A DNA stretch of 7,331 nt from CAYLJV01 sp964510375 (lineage in GTDB: Archaea; Hadarchaeota; Hadarchaeia; Hadarchaeales; JAGGTB01): contig CAZEBR010000051.1 in the NCBI GenBank assembly GCA_964510375.1, positions 1 through 7,331 on the forward strand. Reading direction: 5' to 3'. Under the pieces are notes generated by a model that saw nothing but the letters and a program-made list of their open reading frames with translations, did no database searches and was not told where the DNA came from. Made by a program: the position numbers and the translations under genes. Below are positions 1-6,011 of the stretch, in pieces (the stretch's first letter is position 1; each line of letters starts with the position of its first letter).

Positions 1-160
1 GGACCCAGAAACCGTTGGACAGTTTGGCCTCACCGTACCCTTGGAGTGATATTCTCATGGCGGAGACGCTGATGTCGATCATCCAGAGTGATGTCATGAA
101 GGTTATCGCGAGCGCTACCAGGACTGCGGCCCATGTGCCCTTGCTCGTCTGCCCGCTCAT
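1..160 (-). CDS. Membrane protein of unknown family, N-terminal part only
   Basis: This gene starts at the ATG at 160-158 and runs off the left edge, leaving 53 visible codons. The start is well supported: it overlaps the upstream stop in an ATGA, and a perfect GGTGAT ribosome binding site (171-166) lies five bases ahead. The protein begins with a short polar stretch (MSGQTSKGTW). One hydrophobic segment follows at about residues 10-28 (AAVLVALAITFMTSLWMID), then a region containing SVSAM and ending at NGFWV. The hydrophobic segment could be an uncleaved N-terminal anchor or a signal peptide. Being third in the operon after a VirB4 ATPase and a two-TM protein suggests, by inference, another membrane part of the same transfer apparatus. 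I recognise no family, and the missing C-terminus prevents a better call. Confidence 0.8.
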   Translation of the reverse strand, partial: MSGQTSKGTWAAVLVALAITFMTSLWMIDISVSAMRISLQGYGEAKLSNGFWV

Positions 161-1401
161 TCTTCATCACCACTATCTGAATCTGTCTCGTTTTCTTCAT
201 CGTCTCTCTCGGTTTCTTCTTGATCCGAACCTTTGTCTTCGGCCTTGTCGGTTTCGGAGTCGAATGTCCCTCCTTTTGTCCTGCTTGCGGGTTCAACACC
301 TTTCTCTCCGAATCGAGGCAGGTATTCAGGTAACGACATGATAAGTGAGAGCTCTGGAACCGAGAGAGCGATGTGGTTTTTACCGGTAAGGGATCGGAAA
401 AGCAAAGCGACCGATGACCCGCCACCGATTAGAAGCGCCCAGGTGGGAGGGTCCAGCAGACACCCTGGAAAATCCTCGACTAGTGAGGTCAAGATATCAA
501 ATGTTCCACCTGGTTTGTAGAGGAAGAGCAGCAGAAGGAACGTCGCGCCGAGAGGTACAAGGGTTATGAGTTGGTCGAGTCTGATTCCACGAATTTTCCA
601 GGGATGAGGAACTTTAGGATTGGCGTTAGGTCCAGTTATATCATCGTCCTCCCTGTTCTCCCTGTTAATTGCGAGCTTGTTTGGCCGGAACGGGAACGAG
701 GCCTTGATTTTGTTGACCTGTCTCCGACTGTCTCCGTAGATTCGGACGTCGCACGCAACCATTCCGGATTCTGCCCTTTTTTCTATCCGGTCGGCCTTTT
801 TCTCGAGCCTCCTGTCTCGGGCGGTTCTCCGGGAATCCCTATTACTCTTCTTTCGTCCGTTGTGCGTCTTTCCCCTCACCAGGTTCGATCCCGGCTGGTA
901 TCCGTTTCCACTGGTCCGGTTCAACCTTTTCTCTTTGGCTAGCCTACTCGCACCTCTTTCCGCCCTGTCGCTTCGTGAGACGGATATTCTTACCTCTCCC
1001 CCTGAAGCGATGGCGCTTACGAGGGAGTCGGGCAGGTTTACGTGTTCCTCCGGGAGGTCTCTTCCGCTTCCGGTGGCGACCTCCTTCATGAATGGTATGC
1101 CGTAGTGCCGTTCTGCCTCCAGTTCGGCCTCTATCCGGTAGTCGTTGGGTGAGGGAGGTTTCCGTTCGGGACCTTCCCTGACGTCGAACCTTTTCTTTTC
1201 CAGGTAGTTCCTGATGACTTCCTTCTCGCCCTCCGGAGCCCCTATAAAATATCTGACTCCCTCGCCCCCGCCTCCGAGCTTCATGTTGGCGGCGACAAAT
1301 TCGAACGATTCGTCCGAGTTGTAAATGTAGTTCACGGTTTCGGACACGTTCGGAACTTCGAGCTCGTGACCCGGCCAGTCCCTTATCTCCAGCCACTCCA
1401 T
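157..1401 (-). CDS. Conjugation-operon membrane protein with two TM segments and acidic tail (unknown family)
   Basis: This is a 414-aa protein. The same frame stays open for another 142 codons upstream, but that part lies antiparallel to no gene: it overlaps the ATPase gene in another frame, is Arg/Gly/Pro-rich and looks like a shadow. The true start is the ATG at 1401, five bases after a GGTGA site that also contains the upstream stop. Residues 1-140 form a globular, mixed domain (FEFVAANMKL and VRYFIGAPEG near 33-58). Residues about 143-210 are very rich in Arg and Lys. Residues 212-247 look folded again (VACDVRIYGDSRRQ). Two hydrophobic segments follow at about 277-296 and 319-336. The tail from 380 to 414 is almost all Asp, Glu, Ser and Thr. 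The N-terminal half faintly recalls N-terminal regions of archaeal HerA/VirB4-type proteins, but no Walker motifs are present. Its position right after virB4 suggests a structural or coupling role in a secretion channel. That role is inference only. Confidence 0.85.
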   Translation of the reverse strand: MEWLEIRDWPGHELEVPNVSETVNYIYNSDESFEFVAANMKLGGGGEGVRYFIGAPEGEKEVIRNYLEKKRFDVREGPERKPPSPNDYRIEAELEAERHYGIPFMKEVATGSGRDLPEEHVNLPDSLVSAIASGGEVRISVSRSDRAERGASRLAKEKRLNRTSGNGYQPGSNLVRGKTHNGRKKSNRDSRRTARDRRLEKKADRIEKRAESGMVACDVRIYGDSRRQVNKIKASFPFRPNKLAINRENREDDDITGPNANPKVPHPWKIRGIRLDQLITLVPLGATFLLLLFLYKPGGTFDILTSLVEDFPGCLLDPPTWALLIGGGSSVALLFRSLTGKNHIALSVPELSLIMSLPEYLPRFGEKGVEPASRTKGGTFDSETDKAEDKGSDQEETERDDEENETDSDSGDEE

Positions 1402-1406
1402 CTGCG

Positions 1407-3977
1407 TCACCTCGCCTCTCCGGGTTTCGTCGTGAACCTGCGGTACTCGTCGGAGGTGGCCACGAACTTGAGCGGGACCTTGACGTCTCGGGAGGACAGG
1501 ATCGCCTGCCCCGGTTCGAAGTCGAGCGTCGCGTCCACCTCGCTCTCCGTCAGGCCGAAAGCGTCCCCCACGAGTTCTGCCGCGGACTGGTCCTGCTGTA
1601 GGATGACCTTTGTGGCGCTGTTCTCGAGCGCGGTCCTCCCAGCCTCGGACGCCAGGACGTCGTCGGGCCTTTGTGACGCCAGCAAGAACACCACGTTTCT
1701 CCTTCTCCCTCTCCGGGCGACGTTCTCCAGGAAGGACGCTGCGGCCGGGACCTTCGTGTACAGCCAGACCTCGTCTATCAGGACGGTCTTCAGTTTCTCC
1801 CTCGGGAGCTTCTCTATCTTCCTCCATATCTGTCCGAATATGAGGATCGATGCGAGGTCCAGCATTCCCACTCGTTTTTTCGCGACCCTCATCCCTTCGT
1901 GAAGGTCGCTCAGGTCGAAAACGGCCCTCTCCGAGAGTTCCTTGGGTTCTCCCTCGAAGAGGAACTTCTCAGGTCCTTCGAGGAGGCCGTTCAACCTCTT
2001 GGTCAGGTCCTCGTCGGCCCAGTCCCTCAGCTCGGAGAGGGACCCGCATCGCTGAACCCCTACGCGGAGGTTCGAGTAGGCCCCCGATTCCTCATCCGAG
2101 AGGTTTAAGGCCTCGGCGAGCATGCTGATGACCACGCTCTTCTCCCGGGGGAACAGCTTCAATGGGTCCAGCCCGAGGGGTTCGTCCGTCTTTACGTGCC
2201 GTATCTGGGTCCCGGTCCTGTCTAGGGAGAGGGCCGGTCTGGTGTACTCGTTCTCCGGGTCGATGATGAAGTATGCCATGTCACGGTGTTTTTCGAAAAG
2301 CCGCGTGAGGTATGTCTTCATTGCGAAGCTTTTCCCCGCGCCCGTCCTACCGACGAAGGAGGCGTGTGCGTTCGACCTGACCATCGGGTCGTAGAGCACC
2401 GGGGCGCCGGTATGGAGGTTGGTTCCGAGGAACACCCCTCCGGGGGTTTCGATGACGTTCGAGGAGACGAACGGGAAGAAGGCTCCCAGCGTGACGGTGT
2501 CGAGGTACAGCGTTTTCCCGATTTCCCCTCGAAGCATCTCCTCCTGCACGAACAGCGGGTCGTCGATCCGGATCATCCTCCCCTCGCAGATCGACTCTAT
2601 CCTCTCGTAGTTGTCCTCCATCTCCTCCTCCGTTTCTCCCCCGGCTGTGATGTTGATTGTCGACTCGAACAGTCGGGAGGATCCCTCCGAAAGCCGTTCG
2701 ACCGCCTCCTGAGCCCTCTGGGCCTCGATCCTCTTCGTCTTGGTGCCCTCCCTTGCGGCGGCGGTCTGCTTCATCCGGACGAACCTCTCCATCCTGTTCA
2801 CGGATTCGGCCTGATCGAGCGGTCTGATCTTTATGGTTATGCGGTCTGCAGGGCCGTAGAGGAGGGAGGGGAATCCCTCGACTATCTGCTCCCGCATCTC
2901 GTAGACCGTCCCGGTCTTCACGTTCCTCCCGCCTTCGACGGCGGCGAAGTCCTTGAAGGACCTCACCACCTGCGGTTCCAGGGAGCGGGCAACCTTTTGA
3001 TACCTGAACCCGGCCGAGTCGAGCTTCGTCCCTATCGCCTCCTCGGACTTCACGTAGAACTTGAAGAACTCCGTCTCCGTGGACTTGTTGCCTAGCTCGA
3101 CCTCCTTCGAGGTCTTCACGGCGAGAATCTTTATCTCGCAGTTCAGTGAGTTGAGGAAGTTTCTGAATCCGTCCACTACCGAGTCCTTTTCGTCCTCCGG
3201 AAGATCGGCGAAGTTGACGGGGAACAGTTCGTACACGTGCTCCTCGCCTCCCCGGGTCTCTTCCTTTTGTTCCTCAGGAGTCTCCTCCAGGGAGGTTCTC
3301 TTTTCGGGTTTCTCTCCTTTGGGTCCTTTGCTCCTGTCGCCTCCAGGTCTCGAGTCCACCTCGATCTTCTCTACTCCTTCCGGGTATCCCTCCGGCGTGA
3401 CGGAGAGAGTGAACGACCCCCGGCCGGGAGGTGTGAAGATAAGGGAGTAGGATCCGTCCTCGTCGGTTCTGCCCGAGTGATAGGGTTCGCCGTCGAGCGT
3501 CACCTCGTAGCTGACGTTCGACAACCTTTTCCCCGTGGAGGGATCGAACAGGACTCCCGCGATCCTCGTGGGCTCCCCCATAGGGGCGACGATCGGTCGG
3601 GATCCTTCCTCTTTTGCATGATCATCGGAAGAGGTGCCGTCTTCGGCGGGAGTTGAGAAGCTCAGGGACGAGCCGAATCCCGGAAGGATCCCCTTCGCGA
3701 AGTGGAGGAGGTACCACTCCGGGCTGAAGACCTTACCCTTCCTTCCGAAAACCGCCATCCCCAGAGCGAAGACCGTTAGGGCGGGGACGGCCCGGTAGAT
3801 GACGGACCCCATCCCGAAGAAGGGTGTGATCTTGCTGAAGGTGAGAAAAGCCAGTCCGCACCAGAGGAACAGGTGGACCGTCTGACGGATTGTGAGTGTG
3901 ACGAGCTTGAAGTCGAACATCGGCTGGTTTATGTAACCTATATCTTCAAACCATGCAGTCGAAACGATTCGGGGCAT
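1407..3977 (-). CDS. PrgI/VirB3-like membrane domain fused to Ig-like domain and VirB4 conjugation ATPase
   Basis: This is an 856-aa ATPase expected to power DNA transfer or assembly of a type IV secretion-like channel at the inner face of the membrane. Residues about 15-100 resemble PrgI/VirB3: the LTIRQ signature at 28-32, two hydrophobic stretches near 33-48 and 55-77, then SPEWYLLHFAKG. Residues about 137-209 form a carboxypeptidase-regulatory-like beta-sandwich (DPSTGKRL, TDEDGSYSL, PEGYPEG). Residues 210-246 are a charged linker. VirB4 proper follows, with ETEEEMEDNYERI at 448-460, Walker A GRTGAGKS at 543-550, Walker B TVLIDE at 731-736, the Arg-rich ARRGRRR at 754-760 and ASQR at 767-770. 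All ATPase motifs look intact. The ATG at 3977 is chosen because the next Met (residue 20) would remove residues preceding the PrgI fold and has no ribosome site. It is the first gene of a tight operon. Separate PrgI and VirB4 genes are the common arrangement, so the fusion is unusual. Confidence 0.92.
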   Translation of the reverse strand: MPRIVSTAWFEDIGYINQPMFDFKLVTLTIRQTVHLFLWCGLAFLTFSKITPFFGMGSVIYRAVPALTVFALGMAVFGRKGKVFSPEWYLLHFAKGILPGFGSSLSFSTPAEDGTSSDDHAKEEGSRPIVAPMGEPTRIAGVLFDPSTGKRLSNVSYEVTLDGEPYHSGRTDEDGSYSLIFTPPGRGSFTLSVTPEGYPEGVEKIEVDSRPGGDRSKGPKGEKPEKRTSLEETPEEQKEETRGGEEHVYELFPVNFADLPEDEKDSVVDGFRNFLNSLNCEIKILAVKTSKEVELGNKSTETEFFKFYVKSEEAIGTKLDSAGFRYQKVARSLEPQVVRSFKDFAAVEGGRNVKTGTVYEMREQIVEGFPSLLYGPADRITIKIRPLDQAESVNRMERFVRMKQTAAAREGTKTKRIEAQRAQEAVERLSEGSSRLFESTINITAGGETEEEMEDNYERIESICEGRMIRIDDPLFVQEEMLRGEIGKTLYLDTVTLGAFFPFVSSNVIETPGGVFLGTNLHTGAPVLYDPMVRSNAHASFVGRTGAGKSFAMKTYLTRLFEKHRDMAYFIIDPENEYTRPALSLDRTGTQIRHVKTDEPLGLDPLKLFPREKSVVISMLAEALNLSDEESGAYSNLRVGVQRCGSLSELRDWADEDLTKRLNGLLEGPEKFLFEGEPKELSERAVFDLSDLHEGMRVAKKRVGMLDLASILIFGQIWRKIEKLPREKLKTVLIDEVWLYTKVPAAASFLENVARRGRRRNVVFLLASQRPDDVLASEAGRTALENSATKVILQQDQSAAELVGDAFGLTESEVDATLDFEPGQAILSSRDVKVPLKFVATSDEYRRFTTKPGEAR
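3351..3569 (-). other. Carboxypeptidase-regulatory-like beta-sandwich inserted in the VirB4 fusion
   Basis: This is residues about 137-209 of the ATPase. The pattern runs: a G-x-hydrophobic strand, DPSTGKRLSNV, then a strand, TDEDGSYSL, a PPGRG turn, a strand, and a GY motif at PEGYPEG. This is the usual order in carboxypeptidase-regulatory-like and CnaB-like folds. Such domains normally sit outside the cell. Here no hydrophobic segment lies between this domain and the Walker A motif, so it must share the ATPase's compartment, the cytoplasm. A charged linker of about 36 residues follows it. Its role is unknown; a protein-docking module is a reasonable guess. Confidence 0.7.
3663..3977 (-). 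other. PrgI/VirB3-like two-helix membrane domain (part of the VirB4 fusion)
   Basis: This is residues 1-105 of the ATPase. In the PrgI and VirB3 families a short N-terminal stretch precedes a conserved LTxRQ motif, then a two-helix membrane hairpin, then an amphipathic stretch with a hydrophobic-aromatic motif. All of these are visible here: FKLVTLTIRQ, two hydrophobic segments with a short turn at SKITPFFGMG, and PEWYLLHFAKG. A two-helix hairpin would keep both ends of the domain on the cytoplasmic side, consistent with the ATPase that follows. The family assignment comes from motif pattern only. Confidence 0.6.
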
Positions 3978-4014
3978 ATCTCTTACGACCCGAGGTTTTC
4001 ATTCCCCGAAGGCA

Positions 4015-4024
4015 CTTATTTGAA
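4015..4024 (-). promoter_or_regulatory. Candidate archaeal TATA box for the virB4 operon
   Basis: Read on the minus strand the box is TTCAAATAAG. Its centre lies about 42 nt ahead of the ATG at 3977. With the usual 24-28 nt spacing to the start site this predicts a short leader of roughly 15 nt. It is the only TATA-like string in the 110-bp gap between the toxin gene and virB4. It has not been tested, and the leader shows no strong ribosome site. Confidence 0.35.
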
Positions 4025-4060
4025 AGTACAGAAACACGGTCGAGTCAAGAACGCCACCCA

Positions 4061-4074
4061 CGAAAAACAGAAAC
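4061..4074 (-). terminator. T-rich tract after the toxin gene
   Basis: About 14 nt downstream of the PIN gene stop, the minus strand reads CGTTTCTGTTTTTCG. Archaeal transcription often ends at such U-rich tracts without a hairpin. It would separate the toxin-antitoxin transcript from the virB4 operon that begins about 85 nt further on. The tract is short, so the call is weak. Confidence 0.3.
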
Positions 4075-4087
4075 GATCGAGAATGAT

Positions 4088-4516
4088 CTAGTCTCGCAAA
4101 GATTCCAGTAACTCTCGAGGAGAGAGGACTTTCACTTCGGATTGTTGTTTCAATTTCTTGTCTCCTGAAAAAATCGGACAGTCCTGTTTGAGCGCCAATG
4201 CAAAGTACTCGAAGTCCTTGGGATCCGGCGATACTTTCTTCCCTTCTTGCAGAAAATCCTCAAACTGGGAAGCGGGTATCGTGTCTATCTCTCTAGACAT
4301 GAATCCCATAACTTCGTGGAATTCATCTTCAGGCAGATTTGTTCCCTCGAGCAGTTCTTCTCTATGCTTGTCTATCTCTTCAAGCAAGAACTCCGGCGCG
4401 ATGAGCCTATATTTTTCGAGAATGCTGTTTAGGATGAAGCAGTCGAAAGTAGTTCCTTTCTTGATTAAAGAAGAAATTACAACGTTCGCGTCCACCACGA
4501 GAAACATATAGCTCAC
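4088..4516 (-). CDS. PIN-domain ribonuclease toxin (VapC-like, PIN_2 type)
   Basis: This 142-aa PIN domain is the length usual for VapC-type toxins, which are Mg-dependent endoribonucleases that cut tRNA or rRNA and stop growth. The acidic residues of the active site can be placed: D9 in VVDANVVISSLI, E46/E47 in PEFLLEEIDKH, D98 or D101 in DPKDFEYFALAL, and D119 in FSGDKKL. The pattern of PEFLLEEI, DPKDxxYxALAL and CPIFSGDK fits the PIN_2 branch better than classical VapC. The start is a GTG at 4516 overlapping the antitoxin stop as GTGA, which suggests coupled translation. An ATG three codons later (4507), with GTGA about nine bases ahead, is a possible alternative. All catalytic positions are present, so it is probably active. 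Toxin function is inferred from family and pairing. Confidence 0.88.
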   Translation of the reverse strand: MSYMFLVVDANVVISSLIKKGTTFDCFILNSILEKYRLIAPEFLLEEIDKHREELLEGTNLPEDEFHEVMGFMSREIDTIPASQFEDFLQEGKKVSPDPKDFEYFALALKQDCPIFSGDKKLKQQSEVKVLSPRELLESLRD

Positions 4517-4740
4517 AGCATCTTTTCATATCTTTCTGCCAAGGACTTGCTTACTCTGGTGGACAGTTCGGCGGCCTGTTCTTTCGTAAGTTCGCTTTTT
4601 GATGTGATCCTCTTCAGTCTGGCGAGTCTTTCTAGCTCTTCCTTGACCAGTTTATTCGCCATCAATGTGAGTTTCGTTTCTGACAGCCCCTCCAGTCCAA
4701 GCCTCAAATCGTCGGGAATCTTGATTTTTATCTCGCCCAT
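4513..4740 (-). CDS. VapB-like antitoxin paired with the PIN toxin
   Basis: This is a 75-aa protein starting at the ATG at 4740. One codon upstream is an in-frame TTG (4743), but the ATG is preferred because GGTG lies five bases ahead of it. The N-terminus (EIKIKIPDDLR) is a beta-strand opening like many DNA-binding antitoxins. A helical, charged centre follows (LMANKLVKEELERLARLKRI), then SKSELTKEQAAELSTRVSKSLAERYEKML, which would wrap the toxin. The combination of a KIPDDLR-type start, an LKRI-SKS-LT centre and an AERYEK-type end is typical of small archaeal VapB-like proteins encoded next to PIN_2 toxins. It is expected to neutralise the toxin and repress its own promoter. The stop overlaps the toxin GTG by four bases. 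Confidence 0.82.
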   Translation of the reverse strand: MGEIKIKIPDDLRLGLEGLSETKLTLMANKLVKEELERLARLKRITSKSELTKEQAAELSTRVSKSLAERYEKML

Positions 4741-4745
4741 CAAAA

Positions 4746-4749
4746 CACC
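4746..4749 (-). promoter_or_regulatory. Ribosome binding site that decides the antitoxin start
   Basis: GGTG on the minus strand lies five bases before the ATG at 4740 and complements the 16S tail. The in-frame TTG at 4743 is only two bases from it, too close for initiation. Confidence 0.55.
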
Positions 4750-4772
4750 AAATTTAATTCTGCAAAAGGATC

Positions 4773-4782
4773 GATAAATAAC
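4773..4782 (-). promoter_or_regulatory. Candidate TATA box for the toxin-antitoxin operon
   Basis: The minus strand reads TTATTTATCG, preceded by the purine-rich GAAAAG that could act as a BRE. The box centre is about 37 nt ahead of the antitoxin ATG, so transcription would begin some 10-12 nt before it, just ahead of the GGTG site. A second AT-rich string, TTTAAATTG, lies about 15 nt further upstream and is a less well placed alternative. Confidence 0.45.
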
Positions 4783-4803
4783 TTTTCAATTTAAACGAAG
4801 ATC

Positions 4804-4855
4804 GAAAAGACGAAAAGAGGAATAAAAAAAGAAAAGAACCGGGATTTTGACCCAG
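4804..4855 (-). terminator. Terminator of the thioredoxin gene
   Basis: On the minus strand a small hairpin (CTGGG, seven-base loop, CCCGG; 4855-4839) is followed by a run of nearly pure T with scattered C (4838-4804, including CTTTTTTTATTCC). It lies about 60 nt after the stop of the thioredoxin gene and before the toxin-antitoxin promoter. Long U-rich tracts are the known signal for archaeal termination. The hairpin, which has one G-U pair, may or may not matter. Confidence 0.6.
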
Positions 4856-4914
4856 CGCTTCTCTCTCCCTTTTTGAATCACCTGAAGCTAATTGATTTTG
4901 CATATCCTTTGTTA

Positions 4915-5919
4915 TCATCGGGTTTTTTCGCTCTTGGAATTCTTTTTATTTTGATCTGCCGAAAGTGCTTCTCGTTTAGATATCGCATATCCACCTAAAG
5001 CTCCGATCAAGCAACCTATTCCTGTTCCGATTAGAAGAAGTTTTTCCGAAGAGAGTCTATCTGATCGGGAGGGATTCGTTCTTCCTTCCTCCGTTTCGGC
5101 GGGTTTTATTCTTTCGAACTTTGCAGTCAACTCAGTGCCGGGGCTTGGAGTGATGGATATCTCCTTCCGGTTTTTCACGTTTTCGGGAACGTTACCGGTC
5201 CAGCGAACGAATTCGTATCCGGGAGATGCTTCGACCTCGTAAGTAAAGACCGGTGTTCCGTTTTCTCTGATTTTCAGGGAGGTGGATACGATACCCCCTG
5301 CGTTCTCAGGGTCCATGTTGACGGCTATGACTTGATTGGTCGGGAGATCGTTTTCGCCCGCCCGGTCCGAAGGCTCGTTATCGGGAGGGCTCAGATTTCC
5401 GAGAACGTCGTGGCAGATGCTGTTGATCACTTCGGCGGGTACGGTTCCGGAGGACCGGAAGACGATGTAACCGGTAGGATCGACGATCAGGATCGTCGGG
5501 ATCCCCTCCACGTTGTAGTTGTCCGCCGTTTCCGGAGATTTCGCGAAGGTCCAGTCTCCGCCGTACTCCGACTTGAACCCTCTCATGTCCTCGGTGCTCG
5601 TTCGGGAATCGACCTCGACGGAGAGTATGGCCACGTTCTCTCTGCTGAAGTTGTCCCTGACGGATCGGAGGTGTTCCGCCGCTGTCTGGCAGTGTGGACA
5701 GTCGACGGAGTAAAAGTCCAACACCAGGATTTTCCCTCTGTAGTCTTCCAGAGAAACCGTTTCGCCGGCCAGTGTCTTTGCCGTGAAGGGTGGTGCTTCT
5801 TCCCCCGCGTTGGGGGAACGCTCCGTCTGTGCCGTCGCGGCGGGTAGCCCAATGGTTAGTACTGAAGAGGCGGCTAGGATCGCTATAAAAACCGCGAGAG
5901 TGTATTTTTCTCCGTTCAT
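4915..5919 (-). CDS. Secreted, membrane-anchored TlpA-like thioredoxin with InlB B-repeat-like domain
   Basis: This 334-aa protein acts outside the cytoplasm as a thiol-disulfide oxidoreductase. It has a signal peptide (residues 1-30, likely cleaved after PAATA). The TlpA/redoxin domain spans about 38-175, with GKILVLDFY, active-site CPHC at 74-77, and the cis-proline in EGIPT (P141). The acidic linker is followed by a domain at about 196-270 (VEASPGYEFVRWTG then a strand and TELTAKFE) matching divergent InlB B-repeats. A C-terminal membrane segment lies at about 293-313 with a basic cytoplasmic tail. The CPHC centre is the one found in DsbA, so oxidation is possible, but partner and direction are unknown. 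The ATG at 5919 is chosen because it begins a normal signal peptide and has a TATA-like box ahead. An upstream in-frame GTG at 6015, overlapping the previous stop as GTGA, would add 32 residues before the signal and is less likely. Confidence 0.88.
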   Translation of the reverse strand: MNGEKYTLAVFIAILAASSVLTIGLPAATAQTERSPNAGEEAPPFTAKTLAGETVSLEDYRGKILVLDFYSVDCPHCQTAAEHLRSVRDNFSRENVAILSVEVDSRTSTEDMRGFKSEYGGDWTFAKSPETADNYNVEGIPTILIVDPTGYIVFRSSGTVPAEVINSICHDVLGNLSPPDNEPSDRAGENDLPTNQVIAVNMDPENAGGIVSTSLKIRENGTPVFTYEVEASPGYEFVRWTGNVPENVKNRKEISITPSPGTELTAKFERIKPAETEEGRTNPSRSDRLSSEKLLLIGTGIGCLIGALGGYAISKREALSADQNKKNSKSEKTR

Positions 5920-5946
5920 TCTATCAGTTTCTGAAGGTGGGAGATT

Positions 5947-5956
5947 CCTTTTATTG
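5947..5956 (-). promoter_or_regulatory. Candidate TATA box for the thioredoxin gene
   Basis: The minus strand reads CAATAAAAGG, centred about 33 nt ahead of the ATG at 5919, giving a leader of only a few bases. It directly follows the T-rich tract that would end the upstream transcript. This order supports a separate transcript starting at 5919 over translation from the GTG at 6015. The match to consensus is modest. Confidence 0.35.
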
Positions 5957-5963
5957 CGCGTCA

Positions 5964-5988
5964 GAGAAAAAAGAGGTAAAAAAATAAG
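5964..5988 (-). terminator. T-rich terminator after the 76-aa gene
   Basis: The minus strand reads CTTATTTTTTTACC followed by CTTTTTTCTCTGA, two runs of six or seven T starting about 25 nt after the stop of the 76-aa gene. This is the form expected of an archaeal intrinsic terminator. It lies inside the 5' extension of the thioredoxin reading frame, which is one reason for rejecting that extension. Confidence 0.45.
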
Positions 5989-6011
5989 AGCAGTAGCTAT
6001 AAACTCCGCTT

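Noticed and set aside
1402..1827. N-terminal extension of the 414-aa protein (142 extra codons)
   Set aside because: It overlaps the catalytic end of the VirB4 gene in another frame, is Arg/Gly/Pro-rich as GC-rich shadows are, and an ideal ribosome site marks the ATG at 1401.
2286..3095. Long plus-strand frame (269 codons) opposite virB4
   Set aside because: The codon bias of the GC-rich ATPase gene leaves the opposite frame free of stops. It shows no motif and no ribosome site, and the ATPase frame carries clear conserved motifs.
3946..4002. Possible 18-codon leader peptide ahead of virB4 (MKTSGRKRYAP...)
   Set aside because: It has a GGGGA before its ATG, but it overlaps the virB4 start in another frame, has no regulatory residue runs, and short open frames of this size are common by chance.
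4836..4860. tRNA 3'-end or attachment-site remnant (minus strand GGGTCAAAATCCC)
   Set aside because: It resembles a T-arm, but the loop lacks the invariant TTC order, no acceptor stem, anticodon arm or CCA can be found, and a T-rich terminator follows directly. It is better explained as a terminator hairpin.
5332..5847. Plus-strand frame of 171 codons opposite the thioredoxin
   Set aside because: It lies opposite the redoxin domain with CPHC and cis-proline intact, is rich in Arg and Val, and shows no recognisable fold or start signal.
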